From Longimicrobiales bacterium (GTDB taxonomy: Bacteria; Gemmatimonadota; Gemmatimonadetes; Longimicrobiales; Gaopeijiaceae), in assembly GCA_028278645.1 (NCBI GenBank), contig JANQDZ010000095.1, positions 47,651 through 111,650 on the forward strand: a stretch of 64,000 nucleotides of DNA. Direction: 5' to 3'. The stretch's first letter is position 1. Every line of letters starts with the position of its first letter. Shown here one piece after another: positions 18,287-26,224 of this stretch. The translations under genes and the position numbers were made by a program. The notes under the pieces were generated by a model. It worked only from the letters and a program-made list of their open reading frames with translations. It was not told the DNA's origin and did not search any database.

Positions 18287-19116
18287 TACCCGATTTCGTC
18301 GAGGCGCTCCTGGGCTTTTTCCGCCGCCTCGGTCTCCGGCCAGGTGTTCACGACCGTCTCCAGGTACTGGCGGGCGTCGTCCAGCCGGTCCAGGCTGATG
18401 GAGATCTCACCCACGCGGTAGAGGGCCTCCGGAGCCATGTTGCCCGCAGGGAAGTCCTCCCTGACCCTCAGGAAAGCCGATAGGGCCTCTTCGAGGCGTT
18501 CCTCCTGGACGAGGATGTCCGCCAGGTAGTATCGGGCGTCATCCGCCAGCTCATCCGTGGGGTATTCCCTGAGGAACTGCTCGAAGGCCCGCCGGGCGGT
18601 GTTCAGGGAGCCGTTGTTGTACCAGGTGGCCGCGGTATTGTACATATCCACGGGCCCCCCGGCTCGCTCGGTCGCCGGCGTGAAGCTCGGGTCCATCCCC
18701 GGCTCGGTGTCCGTCATCCTGGGGGGCACACCCATGGTCCTCTGGGACTCCAGGAGGTCTCGGATGGTCATCAGCGACTGTTGGTTCATGCGGAGAAGCT
18801 CCTGAATGGTCAGGACCTCCTGCTCCAGCAACTGCAGTCGCCTGTTGATGTCCCCCCGGGATTCGAAGATGGCGTCGGACTGGCGTCCCAGCGTGTCTTG
18901 CACGGCCAGGTTGAGACCGGAAAGCCGCTCGATCTCCTCCTGCTGCCGTTCGGACATGGCCCGAATCTCGTCCTGAAGGCTCCGGAGGTCCCCTTTTGTG
19001 GCACATCCGGAAAGGGTCAGGGCCAGGAGGCCCAGGACCATCCACCTGTTCCCAAGAACCCGGGCACCGGGAGAACCCCCGGCACCCGGGATCAGGGATG
19101 AAACGAATTTCTTCAT
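18286..19116 (-). CDS. cpoB: Cell division coordinator CpoB / YbgF-like lipoprotein
   Basis: 276 residues. A CpoB/YbgF protein links peptidoglycan synthesis to Tol-driven outer-membrane constriction. The layout fits: an N-terminal export signal with a lipobox (LTLSGC, Cys38), a coiled coil (about 42-115), a linker, then TPR repeats (about 155-276) resembling the YbgF C-terminal domain (ARRAFEQFLREYPTDELADDARYYLADI). A second Met at position 26 gives a shorter and more usual signal peptide and may be the real start. E. coli CpoB is a soluble periplasmic protein, so the lipobox is a difference. It is the last Tol gene, 17 bases after pal. Confidence 0.88.
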   Translation of the reverse strand: MKKFVSSLIPGAGGSPGARVLGNRWMVLGLLALTLSGCATKGDLRSLQDEIRAMSERQQEEIERLSGLNLAVQDTLGRQSDAIFESRGDINRRLQLLEQEVLTIQELLRMNQQSLMTIRDLLESQRTMGVPPRMTDTEPGMDPSFTPATERAGGPVDMYNTAATWYNNGSLNTARRAFEQFLREYPTDELADDARYYLADILVQEERLEEALSAFLRVREDFPAGNMAPEALYRVGEISISLDRLDDARQYLETVVNTWPETEAAEKAQERLDEIG

Positions 19117-19133
19117 CTGCCTACGAGATCTTC

Positions 19134-19733
19134 CTACGGGGTACCCCCCGGGTTGATGTCGTTCTGGCCGGCAGTGATGATGAACTCACCCCGCCGGTTC
19201 ATGGCCCAGGCGTCCTCGTCGCTCCGGTTAGCAATCGGACGATCCTCTCCGAATGAAACGATGGCGAAGCGGGACGCATCGAGGCCGAAGCCTGTAAAGA
19301 AATCTACTATCGCTTGGGCCCGGCGGTTCCCCAACGCGTCGTTATACTCGTTGGAACCCCGCTCGTCACAGTGACCCTCGATGCGGAGCATGACCGCCGG
19401 ACTCGCCCGGAGGATGGCCAGCTTGTCCCTGAGGGTCCGCTCGGCGTCAGGACGGATCTCCGCCATGTCGTAGTCGAAATGGACCCTCTCGGTGAGGGTA
19501 GCACGGGCGGCGGCGATGGCGGCCTCACGGGCCCTCGCTTCCCGCTCAGCTGCCAACTCGGCCAAGCGCCGGGCCTCGGCTTCTGCCGCTGCGATGGAGT
19601 CAGCAATGCGTTGAGCTTCCAGCTCCTCGGCGGTGGGCCCGGTCGGCTCCGGCGGCGGCGGCGGATCCTTCGAACAGGCGCCCATAAAAACGACTGCTGC
19701 CACGGCGGTGGTTAGGAAGGTGCGGTATTTCAT
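19134..19733 (-). CDS. pal: Peptidoglycan-associated lipoprotein Pal
   Basis: 199 residues. Pal anchors the outer membrane to peptidoglycan and is moved by the Tol system. A signal peptide ends in a lipobox (MGAC, Cys20). A proline-rich stretch and an alanine/glutamate coiled-coil region (35-78) precede an OmpA-like domain (about 85-190) with the expected motifs HFDYDMAEIRPDA, IEGHCDERGSNEYN, LGNRRAQAI and FGEDRPI. A Cys (HCDERG) in the binding loop is usual. The tail INPGGTP is unconserved. Confidence 0.96.
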   Translation of the reverse strand: MKYRTFLTTAVAAVVFMGACSKDPPPPPEPTGPTAEELEAQRIADSIAAAEAEARRLAELAAEREARAREAAIAAARATLTERVHFDYDMAEIRPDAERTLRDKLAILRASPAVMLRIEGHCDERGSNEYNDALGNRRAQAIVDFFTGFGLDASRFAIVSFGEDRPIANRSDEDAWAMNRRGEFIITAGQNDINPGGTP

Positions 19734-19767
19734 CCCAGCTCCCAGTTAAGAAAAGGGTTCGAACGCA

Positions 19768-19824
19768 AGTATACCCGGGGAGGCATAACCCCCCGATTCA
19801 AAAGGACTTCACCGGCCGGGTCAA
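19768..19824 (-). promoter_or_regulatory. Possible internal promoter ahead of pal
   Basis: In the 118-base gap between tolB and pal the minus strand has TTGACC (19819..19824), a 17-base spacer and TTGAAT (19796..19801). A separate TATACT (19768..19773) has no good -35. Either could support extra Pal expression; the evidence is moderate. Confidence 0.4.
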
Positions 19825-19851
19825 GGCCGTACTTCCACCAAGGCATATACC

Positions 19852-21273
19852 TCAAAATCCCCCTCCGCGCAACGCCTCCCCGGACATATCCGGTAGTGAA
19901 CCGGACCATTCTGGAGGCCCCGCCCGGATGTTTGATACGAGAGCCCTTATGCGGCCTGTGCCCGTGTCCACCACGAACAGCCCGTAGCCGTAGCTTCGCT
20001 CCCCGGAAAACACGATGTGACGGCCGTCGGGAGCCCAGCTCGGATCTTCGTTGTTACCCTCTGCCGTGAGCTTGAGAACCTCAGGCCGCCTGGACCCCAC
20101 CTGGGCCACCAGAATCTGGTACCGGCCGTACCGGTTGATGCGGCCGTGGAAAGCCACCCAGTCCCCCGTGGGAGACCAGTCCGGGGAGGTGTAATACCCG
20201 GGGGTACCGGGGAGATAGGGGGAGATCAAATCGGCTTGGCCTCCCCTGGAAGACACCGAAAATACCTGCGGGATGTGGGTCCCGAGACGGTTTGAGTTAA
20301 AGGCAATCCGCCCCCCGTCCGGAGAGAAGGTGGGCGAGAGGTCCTCCCATCGGCCGCCCTGGATGTGGGTCAGGCAACAGTCCCGTTCCACGTCCCAGCT
20401 GAAGAGCCCCGTCCTATTGTATCCCATCAAGCCGAAGGCCAACTCACGACCGTTGGGATGATACGCAGGGGTCGCCTGCTGCCCTTCCCGCCCAGGGTCC
20501 AGCACCTTCTCCCGACCCGTCCGAAGATCTCTCTCGAAGATCTTGTGTGGGGTGAGATCCACCGACCGGACATAGGCGAGCTTCTGGCCCGAGGGATGCC
20601 AAGCCGGGGACTTGCTGATATCCCCATGGCTGGTGATACGTCGAAGGTTCTCGCCGTCGGAGTCAACGATGTAGATCTCCTGGACCCCGTCTCCCATGTT
20701 CCGGGAGAAAGCGATCCGGCTGGCCGCCATTCCCGGCTCCCCGGTAGTCCACTCCACGATTCGGTCCGATACCCTGTGGACCGCCATCCTGAAATCGTCG
20801 TCTGCCGTATCGGGGAGAGGGAACCGTGCCTGCTCCCGGACCTCTGAATAGACCACGTTGTGGAGGCTGAGGACCAAGGAATAACCCTCGCCCAGACCCT
20901 CGACCTGACCCGACACCAGCCAGGTGGCACCCAGCTGGTCCCAGAGCTGGTAGTCCACGCCCTCACCAACCAGCGAGGCCGGCAACGAGTCCAAGAGCTC
21001 GAACCGGTCCGAGTACCGGAGATCACGAGCGATGATAGCCTCTACCTGGACATCCACTCCGGACCCACCGAATCGGGAGGTAAAGGGTTTGATGGCCAGC
21101 ACTGGCTGAAAGCTGGTCTCGTAAATCAAACCCAACCGGACGCCGGGGAAACTATCCCCCGGTTCCTGACCGGCCAGGTCACTCCGGGCTCCGGTCAGGG
21201 TCACTAAAACCAGCAGGGTGGCCAAAGCCAGCGGTCTAAAGTCCCTCATTCCAACCTTCCGTCCAATGGTCAT
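19852..21273 (-). CDS. tolB: Tol-Pal system protein TolB
   Basis: 473 residues from ATG 21273. TolB is a periplasmic beta-propeller protein that binds Pal and TolA. A signal peptide (ALATLLVLVTLTGARSDLAGQ) leads to an N-terminal domain (about 40-180) and a six-bladed propeller (about 190-450) with repeats such as SKSPAWHPSGQKLAYVRS, LSPTFSPDGGRIAFNSNR, TSPDWSPTGDWVAFHGR and EDPSWAPDGRHIVFSG. The start is uncertain: ATG 21273 has GAGAGGTGAG upstream and ATG 21249 has GGAAGG; the GTG at 21291 lacks a well-placed site. It lies between tolA and pal. Confidence 0.94.
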   Translation of the reverse strand: MTIGRKVGMRDFRPLALATLLVLVTLTGARSDLAGQEPGDSFPGVRLGLIYETSFQPVLAIKPFTSRFGGSGVDVQVEAIIARDLRYSDRFELLDSLPASLVGEGVDYQLWDQLGATWLVSGQVEGLGEGYSLVLSLHNVVYSEVREQARFPLPDTADDDFRMAVHRVSDRIVEWTTGEPGMAASRIAFSRNMGDGVQEIYIVDSDGENLRRITSHGDISKSPAWHPSGQKLAYVRSVDLTPHKIFERDLRTGREKVLDPGREGQQATPAYHPNGRELAFGLMGYNRTGLFSWDVERDCCLTHIQGGRWEDLSPTFSPDGGRIAFNSNRLGTHIPQVFSVSSRGGQADLISPYLPGTPGYYTSPDWSPTGDWVAFHGRINRYGRYQILVAQVGSRRPEVLKLTAEGNNEDPSWAPDGRHIVFSGERSYGYGLFVVDTGTGRIRALVSNIRAGPPEWSGSLPDMSGEALRGGGF

Positions 21274-21354
21274 GCTCACCTCTCGATTCACTCCTCTTCA
21301 CGCTTAGACGGCGCGAAACCGCTCGGGGATGCCCCTGGGCGATTTGTCAGGGTC

Positions 21355-22038
21355 TCAGTTTCCCCTGGGCCTGAAGGTGAATAGGATGGGGAGTACGTCC
21401 CACCCCAACTCCTCCGGCAGGGGGCCAAAAACCCCTCTCCCGGCGCACTCCACCGCCCCCATGGCCGCATAGTCGAAGTTCACGTTGCCCGAGCGCTCAT
21501 AGAACTCGATGGTCCTGCCGGCGACCTTCCCATCCCGAGAGATTTCAAAAACGATGGAGGTCTCCAATCGGCCGCCTGCTCGATACTGACTCGATTCCCA
21601 GCACCGCTGGATCTGGCGCTGGATATTCAGATAGTAATCCGGGAAGTCTCGCCTCAGCCCCTCCATGCGGATGTTCAGGTCTTCCCCGCTGATCTCCTCC
21701 GACGGCTCGGGATCACCGGCCTCCTCCACGGGATCCGGCGGAGGTGGCGTTGGGGTGGGCTCGGGCTGCTCCTCGACCCTTGTCTCCTCCTGAACGACCG
21801 GGGGAGGGTCGTCCGGCACGGGTTCCGGGGTTTCCACCACAACCTCCTCCTCCACCACCGGCTCGGGCTCGGGGGCTTCGACTGCCGGAGGAGGCGAGTA
21901 GTAGGTGATCTGGTAGGTCAGGAAGTCAGACGTATCGGAGGACGGCACCTGGAGGAACCAAGCCAGAATCACCGCCGCGACGTGGACACCCGCCGAGGCG
22001 TACAGTGGTTTCTTCCCGGGACGTTCCCTTCTCCTCAT
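21355..22038 (-). CDS. tolA: TolA-like energy-transducing protein (TonB/TolA family)
   Basis: 227 residues. One N-terminal membrane helix (about 13-30), a proline/glutamate/valine-rich spacer (about 50-118) that can span the periplasm, and a C-terminal TonB/TolA-type domain (about 130-225: SIVFEISRDGKVAGRTIEFYERSGN). It transfers proton-motive energy from TolQR to TolB-Pal. The spacer is the TonB-like Pro-Glu type rather than the Ala-rich helix of E. coli TolA, so the name rests on its place between tolR and tolB. It begins 6 bases after tolR. Confidence 0.88.
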   Translation of the reverse strand: MRRRERPGKKPLYASAGVHVAAVILAWFLQVPSSDTSDFLTYQITYYSPPPAVEAPEPEPVVEEEVVVETPEPVPDDPPPVVQEETRVEEQPEPTPTPPPPDPVEEAGDPEPSEEISGEDLNIRMEGLRRDFPDYYLNIQRQIQRCWESSQYRAGGRLETSIVFEISRDGKVAGRTIEFYERSGNVNFDYAAMGAVECAGRGVFGPLPEELGWDVLPILFTFRPRGN

Positions 22039-22044
22039 GGGCCG

Positions 22045-22470
22045 TTACGGTTCGATCAGGGGATCACCCACCAGGCTGATGGTGATCCCCTCGATTTGAG
22101 ACACAATGGCGATGATCTGGAGGACGGCCTCGTAGCTGGCCCGGGCATCCCCTTTGATCTGGACAATCTCCTTGCCGCTGGCTCGCAGGAGTTGGGGAAG
22201 TGAAGTCCGGACGTCGGCGGCTGGTACGGGTGTTTCGGCCAGAAACACGGAGCCGTCCTGTTCGACCGTAACGATGATGGGCTCCGTGTCCGACGTCAGT
22301 GGCGCCACGTCGGCTTCCGGGACCTGGATCTCTACCCCGCCCTGAAGCATGGGGGCCGTTATGATAAAAATCACCAAAAGTGTGAAAGCCACGTCCACTA
22401 AGGACGTGACGTTGATTTCCGCCTTGATGGGGAGATCCTGCCGACGGGTCCTGCGGGCTCCAGCGTCCAT
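22045..22470 (-). CDS. tolR: Tol-Pal biopolymer transporter TolR (ExbD family)
   Basis: 141 residues. ExbD/TolR protein, part of the proton channel with TolQ. Seen: a short cytoplasmic tail, the membrane helix NVTSLVDVAFTLLVIFIITA with the conserved proton-carrying Asp26, and a periplasmic domain (about 45-141) ending IEGITISLVGDPLIEP. The pattern of membrane aspartate after N-V-T-S-L-V matches TolR rather than most ExbD. Gaps of 6 bases on both sides tie it to tolQ and tolA. Confidence 0.96.
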   Translation of the reverse strand: MDAGARRTRRQDLPIKAEINVTSLVDVAFTLLVIFIITAPMLQGGVEIQVPEADVAPLTSDTEPIIVTVEQDGSVFLAETPVPAADVRTSLPQLLRASGKEIVQIKGDARASYEAVLQIIAIVSQIEGITISLVGDPLIEP

Positions 22471-22476
22471 GGCTCC

Positions 22477-23238
22477 TTATACCTTCCCTTCCCGAGCCAA
22501 CGTTCCGATGAACTCGCTCGAGAAGCCCTCCATCTCGCCGGTCACCAGGTTCAGGCGCCCCACGTAGTGGTTGTACGCGATCACTGCCGGAATCGCCACG
22601 GCCAAGCCCACCACGGTCGTCACCAGGGCTTCCGCCACGCCCGGGGCCACAGCTCCGATGTTGGTGGACCCAGTAGCGGTAATTCCCAGGAACGCGTTCA
22701 TGATCCCGATAACGGTCCCCATCAGCCCCAGGAGAGGTGAGATGGATCCGATGATGGCGAGCCAGTTGAGCCCGTGGGCCATCTCGTCCCGCTCCTCAGC
22801 CTCCTCTTTCTCCAGGACCAGGCGGAGAGCCTCCAACTGGGTGAGGGAGAGGCCTTTCTGGTCAGGGGCGTCGTCCCTGAGGGCCCCGGGCCTCAGCTCG
22901 CTGAAGAAGTTCACCCCCTGCCGAAACACCCGGCGGTAGGGGGATTCCGGCAGCGCCAGAACGGCCTTGTACGCCTCGTCCAGGGTTTGGGCCTTTTCCA
23001 TCTCATCCAGGAAGAGGTCGCCCTGGAAGCGGACACGGCGGAAGTGCTTCCATTTCCAGAAGATCAACCACCAGCTCAGCAGCGAAAAGGCCAAGAGCAC
23101 CAGTAGCACGAACTTGGTGGGGAACGTGGCCCCCATGACCATGTCCCACGTCGTGGTGGGGGTCCGCATCTGTAAAATCGCCAGATCAGCGGAAACAGAT
23201 TGGGCAGCGGCGATCGGTGTGTGAAGAAGGGTCCACAT
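22477..23238 (-). CDS. tolQ: Tol-Pal proton channel protein TolQ (ExbB family)
   Basis: 253 residues from ATG 23238. A 26-residue upstream extension in the same frame overlaps the epimerase gene and is not used: the ATG shares one base with the epimerase stop (TGATG). Seen: a first hydrophobic segment (about 40-60, LLVLLAFSLLSWWLIFW), a large cytoplasmic domain, and two further helices (LAIIGSISPLLGLMGTVIGIMNAF and GVAEALVTTVVGLAVAIPAVIAYN) with the family's Gly-rich and Thr residues. TolQ and TolR together make the proton channel that energises TolA. Confidence 0.95.
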   Translation of the reverse strand: MWTLLHTPIAAAQSVSADLAILQMRTPTTTWDMVMGATFPTKFVLLVLLAFSLLSWWLIFWKWKHFRRVRFQGDLFLDEMEKAQTLDEAYKAVLALPESPYRRVFRQGVNFFSELRPGALRDDAPDQKGLSLTQLEALRLVLEKEEAEERDEMAHGLNWLAIIGSISPLLGLMGTVIGIMNAFLGITATGSTNIGAVAPGVAEALVTTVVGLAVAIPAVIAYNHYVGRLNLVTGEMEGFSSEFIGTLAREGKV

Positions 23239-24200
23239 CAGGTGGTCTGTCTCCCGTTGGCAATGTGCTCGAAAGTCTCTTTTAGGCCGCTCTCCAGCGT
23301 CCACCCACAGTCCCATCCCTGGGCCCGAAGTCGTGTAGTGTCCAAGCGGCTATGTCGCAACTCCCCGGGTCGCGGCGGCTCGTGTGTCCGGCCCGGCTGA
23401 AAGCCGGACACGGTTTCGAGGGTGTCGGCCAGCACGTTCACGCTCACTCCCTGCCCCGTACCCACGTTGAACGCCACCGAGTCCAGGCCCCCTCCGCTCT
23501 CCAGAGCCATCTCCGACACGAGCATGTTGGCGGCTACGATATCTCCCACGAAGGTGTAGTCCCGGGTCTGTTCACCATCCCCGAAGATGGTCAGGGGTGT
23601 TCCCTCCAAGAGTCGGCTGGAGAAGATGGCCACAACACCGGCCTCCCCATGGGGGTCCTGCCGGGGCCCATACACGTTCCCATACCGGAGGGCCACATAC
23701 TCCAGACCATGGATTTCCCGGTAGTAGTTCAGGTATAGCTCACCCGTGAGCTTACTGACCCCGTAGGGGGAGAGTGGGAGCTTCGGAGCGCTTTCCGGGG
23801 TGGGGAACGTCTCCGGCTCCCCGTAGACCACCCCACCGCTGGAGACAAAAACGACCCGACCGGTTCCGGTTTCACGGGCCCCTTCCAGGAGGTTGAGGAG
23901 CCCGAGGAGGTTCACTCTCGCGTCGAACTGGGGATCCGACACCGAGGTTCTGACGTCGATCTGCGCGGCATGGTGGTTGATGAGGTCGAACCCGATCGTT
24001 CGAAAAAGGTCCCGAACAGCCGGATCGCCGATATCGGTCTCAACGAAGGTCGCCTCGGCGGGAACGTTCTCCCGCTTACCGCTGGAGAGGTCGTCCACCA
24101 CCCAGACCCTGTGTCCCTGGGAGAGATAGGCATCAGCGACGTGGCTTCCGATGAAGCCAGCCCCGCCGGTGACCAGGACCTTCTTTCTCAAATCGTTCAT
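23238..24200 (-). CDS. galE: NAD-dependent sugar epimerase, UDP-glucose 4-epimerase-like
   Basis: 320 residues, short-chain dehydrogenase of the extended type. Seen: NAD motif GGAGFIGSH (12-20), VDDLSSG, the catalytic SSG near 124 and YGVSK (Tyr-x-x-x-Lys), then RYGNVYGPRQ and RDYTFVGD. GalE interconverts UDP-glucose and UDP-galactose; relatives act on UDP-GlcNAc, UDP-glucuronate or dTDP sugars, so substrate is not fixed. It overlaps the small secreted ORF by ATGA and tolQ by one base, so it is transcribed with the Tol genes, which is unusual context. Confidence 0.88.
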   Translation of the reverse strand: MNDLRKKVLVTGGAGFIGSHVADAYLSQGHRVWVVDDLSSGKRENVPAEATFVETDIGDPAVRDLFRTIGFDLINHHAAQIDVRTSVSDPQFDARVNLLGLLNLLEGARETGTGRVVFVSSGGVVYGEPETFPTPESAPKLPLSPYGVSKLTGELYLNYYREIHGLEYVALRYGNVYGPRQDPHGEAGVVAIFSSRLLEGTPLTIFGDGEQTRDYTFVGDIVAANMLVSEMALESGGGLDSVAFNVGTGQGVSVNVLADTLETVSGFQPGRTHEPPRPGELRHSRLDTTRLRAQGWDCGWTLESGLKETFEHIANGRQTT

Positions 24201-24349
24201 TGCTCGTCAAAAAGTGTGAAGAGTGCAGGGATCGGGCCAAGTCGGGCCCGATCCCATCCGGTGGTTTTTTCCTCCTGGACACCCTCCTGGGCTAAGACAA
24301 AAGTTGGGAGAATTACGAAAAGGAGGGCTGGGGCCAGCGACCTGCGCAT
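24197..24349 (-). CDS. Small secreted peptide, unknown function
   Basis: 50 residues: MRRSLAPALLFVILPTFVLA looks like a Sec signal peptide, leaving a mature peptide of about 30 residues ending ALFTLFDEQ. The ATG at 24349 has AAGGA at a good distance upstream, and a well-formed promoter ends about 50 bases before it. The stop overlaps the epimerase start (ATGA). A longer frame starting at 24433 would begin inside the promoter and is unlikely. I recognise no family. An 11-bp inverted repeat (24228..24255) lies inside the coding sequence. Reality of the gene rests on the start signals, coupling and signal peptide. Confidence 0.65.
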   Translation of the reverse strand: MRRSLAPALLFVILPTFVLAQEGVQEEKTTGWDRARLGPIPALFTLFDEQ

Positions 24350-24404
24350 AGTTCGGTCCTTTTCCAGAAAAGACAGGCGTTTTCGCACGCTCGTCAGTCG
24401 TTCG

Positions 24405-24433
24405 AAGATATTCGGCACCCAGGGTCCGGTCAA
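24405..24433 (-). promoter_or_regulatory. Promoter of the small peptide - galE - tol operon
   Basis: On the minus strand TTGACC (24428..24433), exactly 17 bases, then TATCTT (24405..24410). Five of six -35 and four of six -10 matches; the -10 is identical to the one at 6266..6271. The predicted leader is about 50 bases. Confidence 0.7.
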
Positions 24434-24461
24434 CGCAATTTTTCGAATTTCCTACAAGTGT

Positions 24462-24980
24462 TTACGGGATTCTAACGGTAGGATTCCCCGGAGATTTCCC
24501 GGCAGCGCCTGAGTTCTCTTGCGGATCGGCCGAATTTTGGCTGGGGAGGTATTTTACCAAAATTCGGGCGTCTTCCCGGGGGTTCTGGTAATAGCCCTCC
24601 CGGACAGAGATCTGGATGAAGCCACGCCGTGAGTATAGGCCGTGGGCCTTCTCGTTGGACTTTCGGACCTCCAAAAAGAGGCTCTCCACCCCAACTGCCT
24701 CGGCGTGGGAGATCACCTGATCGAGAAGCTGGGAGCCCACCCCTTTCCCTTGGTAGAGCTCCTGAACCGCCAAGTTAGCCAGCTCCCCCTGGTCAAGCAC
24801 CCACCACAGAACGGCATACCCGATGACTGCCCCGTCTTCTTCAGCCACCAGGAACCTCACCCCATCCTCCCGCCTCAGGAGAGAGGCGAAGGTGTCTGGT
24901 TGCCAGGGGTTTGAGAAGGAGTCCGACTCGATCCGGGAGATCGAAGGGACATCGGAGGGGAGTGCCGGGCGTATCGTCAC
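24462..24980 (-). CDS. rimI: Ribosomal-protein-alanine N-acetyltransferase RimI
   Basis: 172 residues, GNAT fold. It acetylates the N-terminal alanine of S18 and possibly other proteins. Seen: the acetyl-CoA loop QGKGVG (77-82), catalytic Glu104 in LEVR, Asn109 and Tyr116 in AHGLYSRRGF. About 25 C-terminal residues beyond the GNAT core are unconserved. It starts 4 bases after tsaB, a common arrangement with the threonylcarbamoyl-adenosine genes. Confidence 0.93.
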   Translation of the reverse strand: MTIRPALPSDVPSISRIESDSFSNPWQPDTFASLLRREDGVRFLVAEEDGAVIGYAVLWWVLDQGELANLAVQELYQGKGVGSQLLDQVISHAEAVGVESLFLEVRKSNEKAHGLYSRRGFIQISVREGYYQNPREDARILVKYLPSQNSADPQENSGAAGKSPGNPTVRIP

Positions 24981-24984
24981 GGAA

Positions 24985-25740
24985 TCACCGCCCCCTCCAA
25001 CCCTCCGTCGTCTTCCACATTCGCTCGGCGCCCGATTCCCTCAGGTAATCCGGCTCCCAGCGTGACAAGTCCTTTAATGGCTCCGGCGCCGGTTGGAAGG
25101 AGAGGAGTCGAAGGAGGCCGGACCCACTCGGCCACCCGGCTGGCTGAGACATCACCTGGTTCCCGGCTCCCTCCAGGATATCCAGGTGTCGAACCGTTCC
25201 GTCCCCCATCAGGAGGGCCCCCGGAGGGATGAGCCCGTCCAGGACCTCTCCCAGAGTCGTGGCCGCGGGGGCCATCAGGATCTCCAAGGTGTCGTGGGCC
25301 ATTCTGTAGGCTGCGGCGTAGACCCGGTCCCCCCTTGCATCGAACAGGACCAGGCGAGGGCGAAGGGGCTCCTCCTCCACGGCGGCCGCTGCGCCTGCCA
25401 GGGATGAGAACCCCCAGAGGGGGATGCTCAGGGCCCAGGCCATCCCCTTTGCGGTGGCGGCGCCCACCCGGACGCCGGTGAACGAGCCCGGACCGGAGCC
25501 AACAACGATCCCGTCCAGGTCCTCGGCCCCGATCCCGATTCCTGACAGCAGGCCACTGATGGTCGGGGAAAGGAGTGATGCGTGTTCCTGGTCCTTACCG
25601 AGATCAGCCGTGGCGAGGACCTCCATTTTCTCGCCAGGAATCCCTTTGGCCACGGCCACCGATCCCTCCTTTAATGAGGTATCCATGGCCAGGAACCACC
25701 CGCCTTCCTGGCCACATTCGAGCGCCGGTCCCGCGGTCAC
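24985..25740 (-). CDS. tsaB: tRNA threonylcarbamoyladenosine synthesis protein TsaB
   Basis: 251 residues. TsaB is the non-catalytic partner of TsaD in making t6A37 of ANN-decoding tRNAs. The GTG start at 25740 overlaps the tsaE stop in GTGA; a 44-codon upstream extension lies inside tsaE and is discarded. Seen: AMDTSLKEGSVAV, the segment VVGSGPGSFTGVRVGAATAKG (GPGSFTGxRxG is the family signature), and DARGDRVYAA. The first 17 residues are unusual and a downstream start is possible. TsaC and TsaD are outside the window. Confidence 0.93.
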   Translation of the reverse strand: MTAGPALECGQEGGWFLAMDTSLKEGSVAVAKGIPGEKMEVLATADLGKDQEHASLLSPTISGLLSGIGIGAEDLDGIVVGSGPGSFTGVRVGAATAKGMAWALSIPLWGFSSLAGAAAAVEEEPLRPRLVLFDARGDRVYAAAYRMAHDTLEILMAPAATTLGEVLDGLIPPGALLMGDGTVRHLDILEGAGNQVMSQPAGWPSGSGLLRLLSFQPAPEPLKDLSRWEPDYLRESGAERMWKTTEGWRGR

Positions 25741-26219
25741 GCCCCTCCCTCCTCGGTGTCGCCATGAAGTATCACCGGGAAACCAGGGATGCCCTTGGGA
25801 TGGCCGAACCGGGTTACTGCGACCTCCCGGAGATCGGAGTCCTCCGACGGCACCACCAACTCCACCTCCCAACGGTTCTGGGGAAGAAAGCTCTCAGCCC
25901 GCTCGGGCCACTCCAGAAGGACAATCTCCGAGGAGGATCCCAGCTCTTCCCAACCCAGTTCCCAGAGTTCCTCCGGATCGAGGAGCCGATACAGGTCCAT
26001 GTGGACCAGGGAAGTCCCACGCTCAGTGGAATACTCGAACATCAGATTGAAGGTGGGCGAGGGAATGGGCCCTTCGATCCCTGCTCCTCTGGCCACGGCC
26101 CGGGCAAGGACAGACTTCCCGGCACCCAGGGGTCCTTTCAACCCGATAAAGAGTGGACCGGACACTTCTTGACCAATACGGTTTCCCCACCGGACGAGGT
26201 CGGCCTCATTGAGAATCAT
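25737..26219 (-). CDS. tsaE: tRNA threonylcarbamoyladenosine synthesis ATPase TsaE
   Basis: 160 residues. Small ATPase needed to regenerate the TsaBD complex for t6A synthesis. Walker A GPLGAGKS (29-36), IPSPTFNLMFEY (52-63) and HMDLYRL (73-79) match the family. The C-terminal 45 residues are typical (LEWPERAESFLP, about 100-111). It lies 5 bases after uvrB and overlaps tsaB by 4 bases. Confidence 0.95.
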   Translation of the reverse strand: MILNEADLVRWGNRIGQEVSGPLFIGLKGPLGAGKSVLARAVARGAGIEGPIPSPTFNLMFEYSTERGTSLVHMDLYRLLDPEELWELGWEELGSSSEIVLLEWPERAESFLPQNRWEVELVVPSEDSDLREVAVTRFGHPKGIPGFPVILHGDTEEGGA

Positions 26220-26224
26220 GGTCC

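Noticed and set aside
23239..23316. Upstream start for tolQ
   Set aside because: The 26 extra residues lie inside the epimerase gene, and the ATG at 23238 gives a one-base stop-start overlap.
24350..24433. Longer start for the secreted peptide at 24433
   Set aside because: It would begin at the -35 box of the promoter and encode an unlikely N-terminus before the signal peptide.
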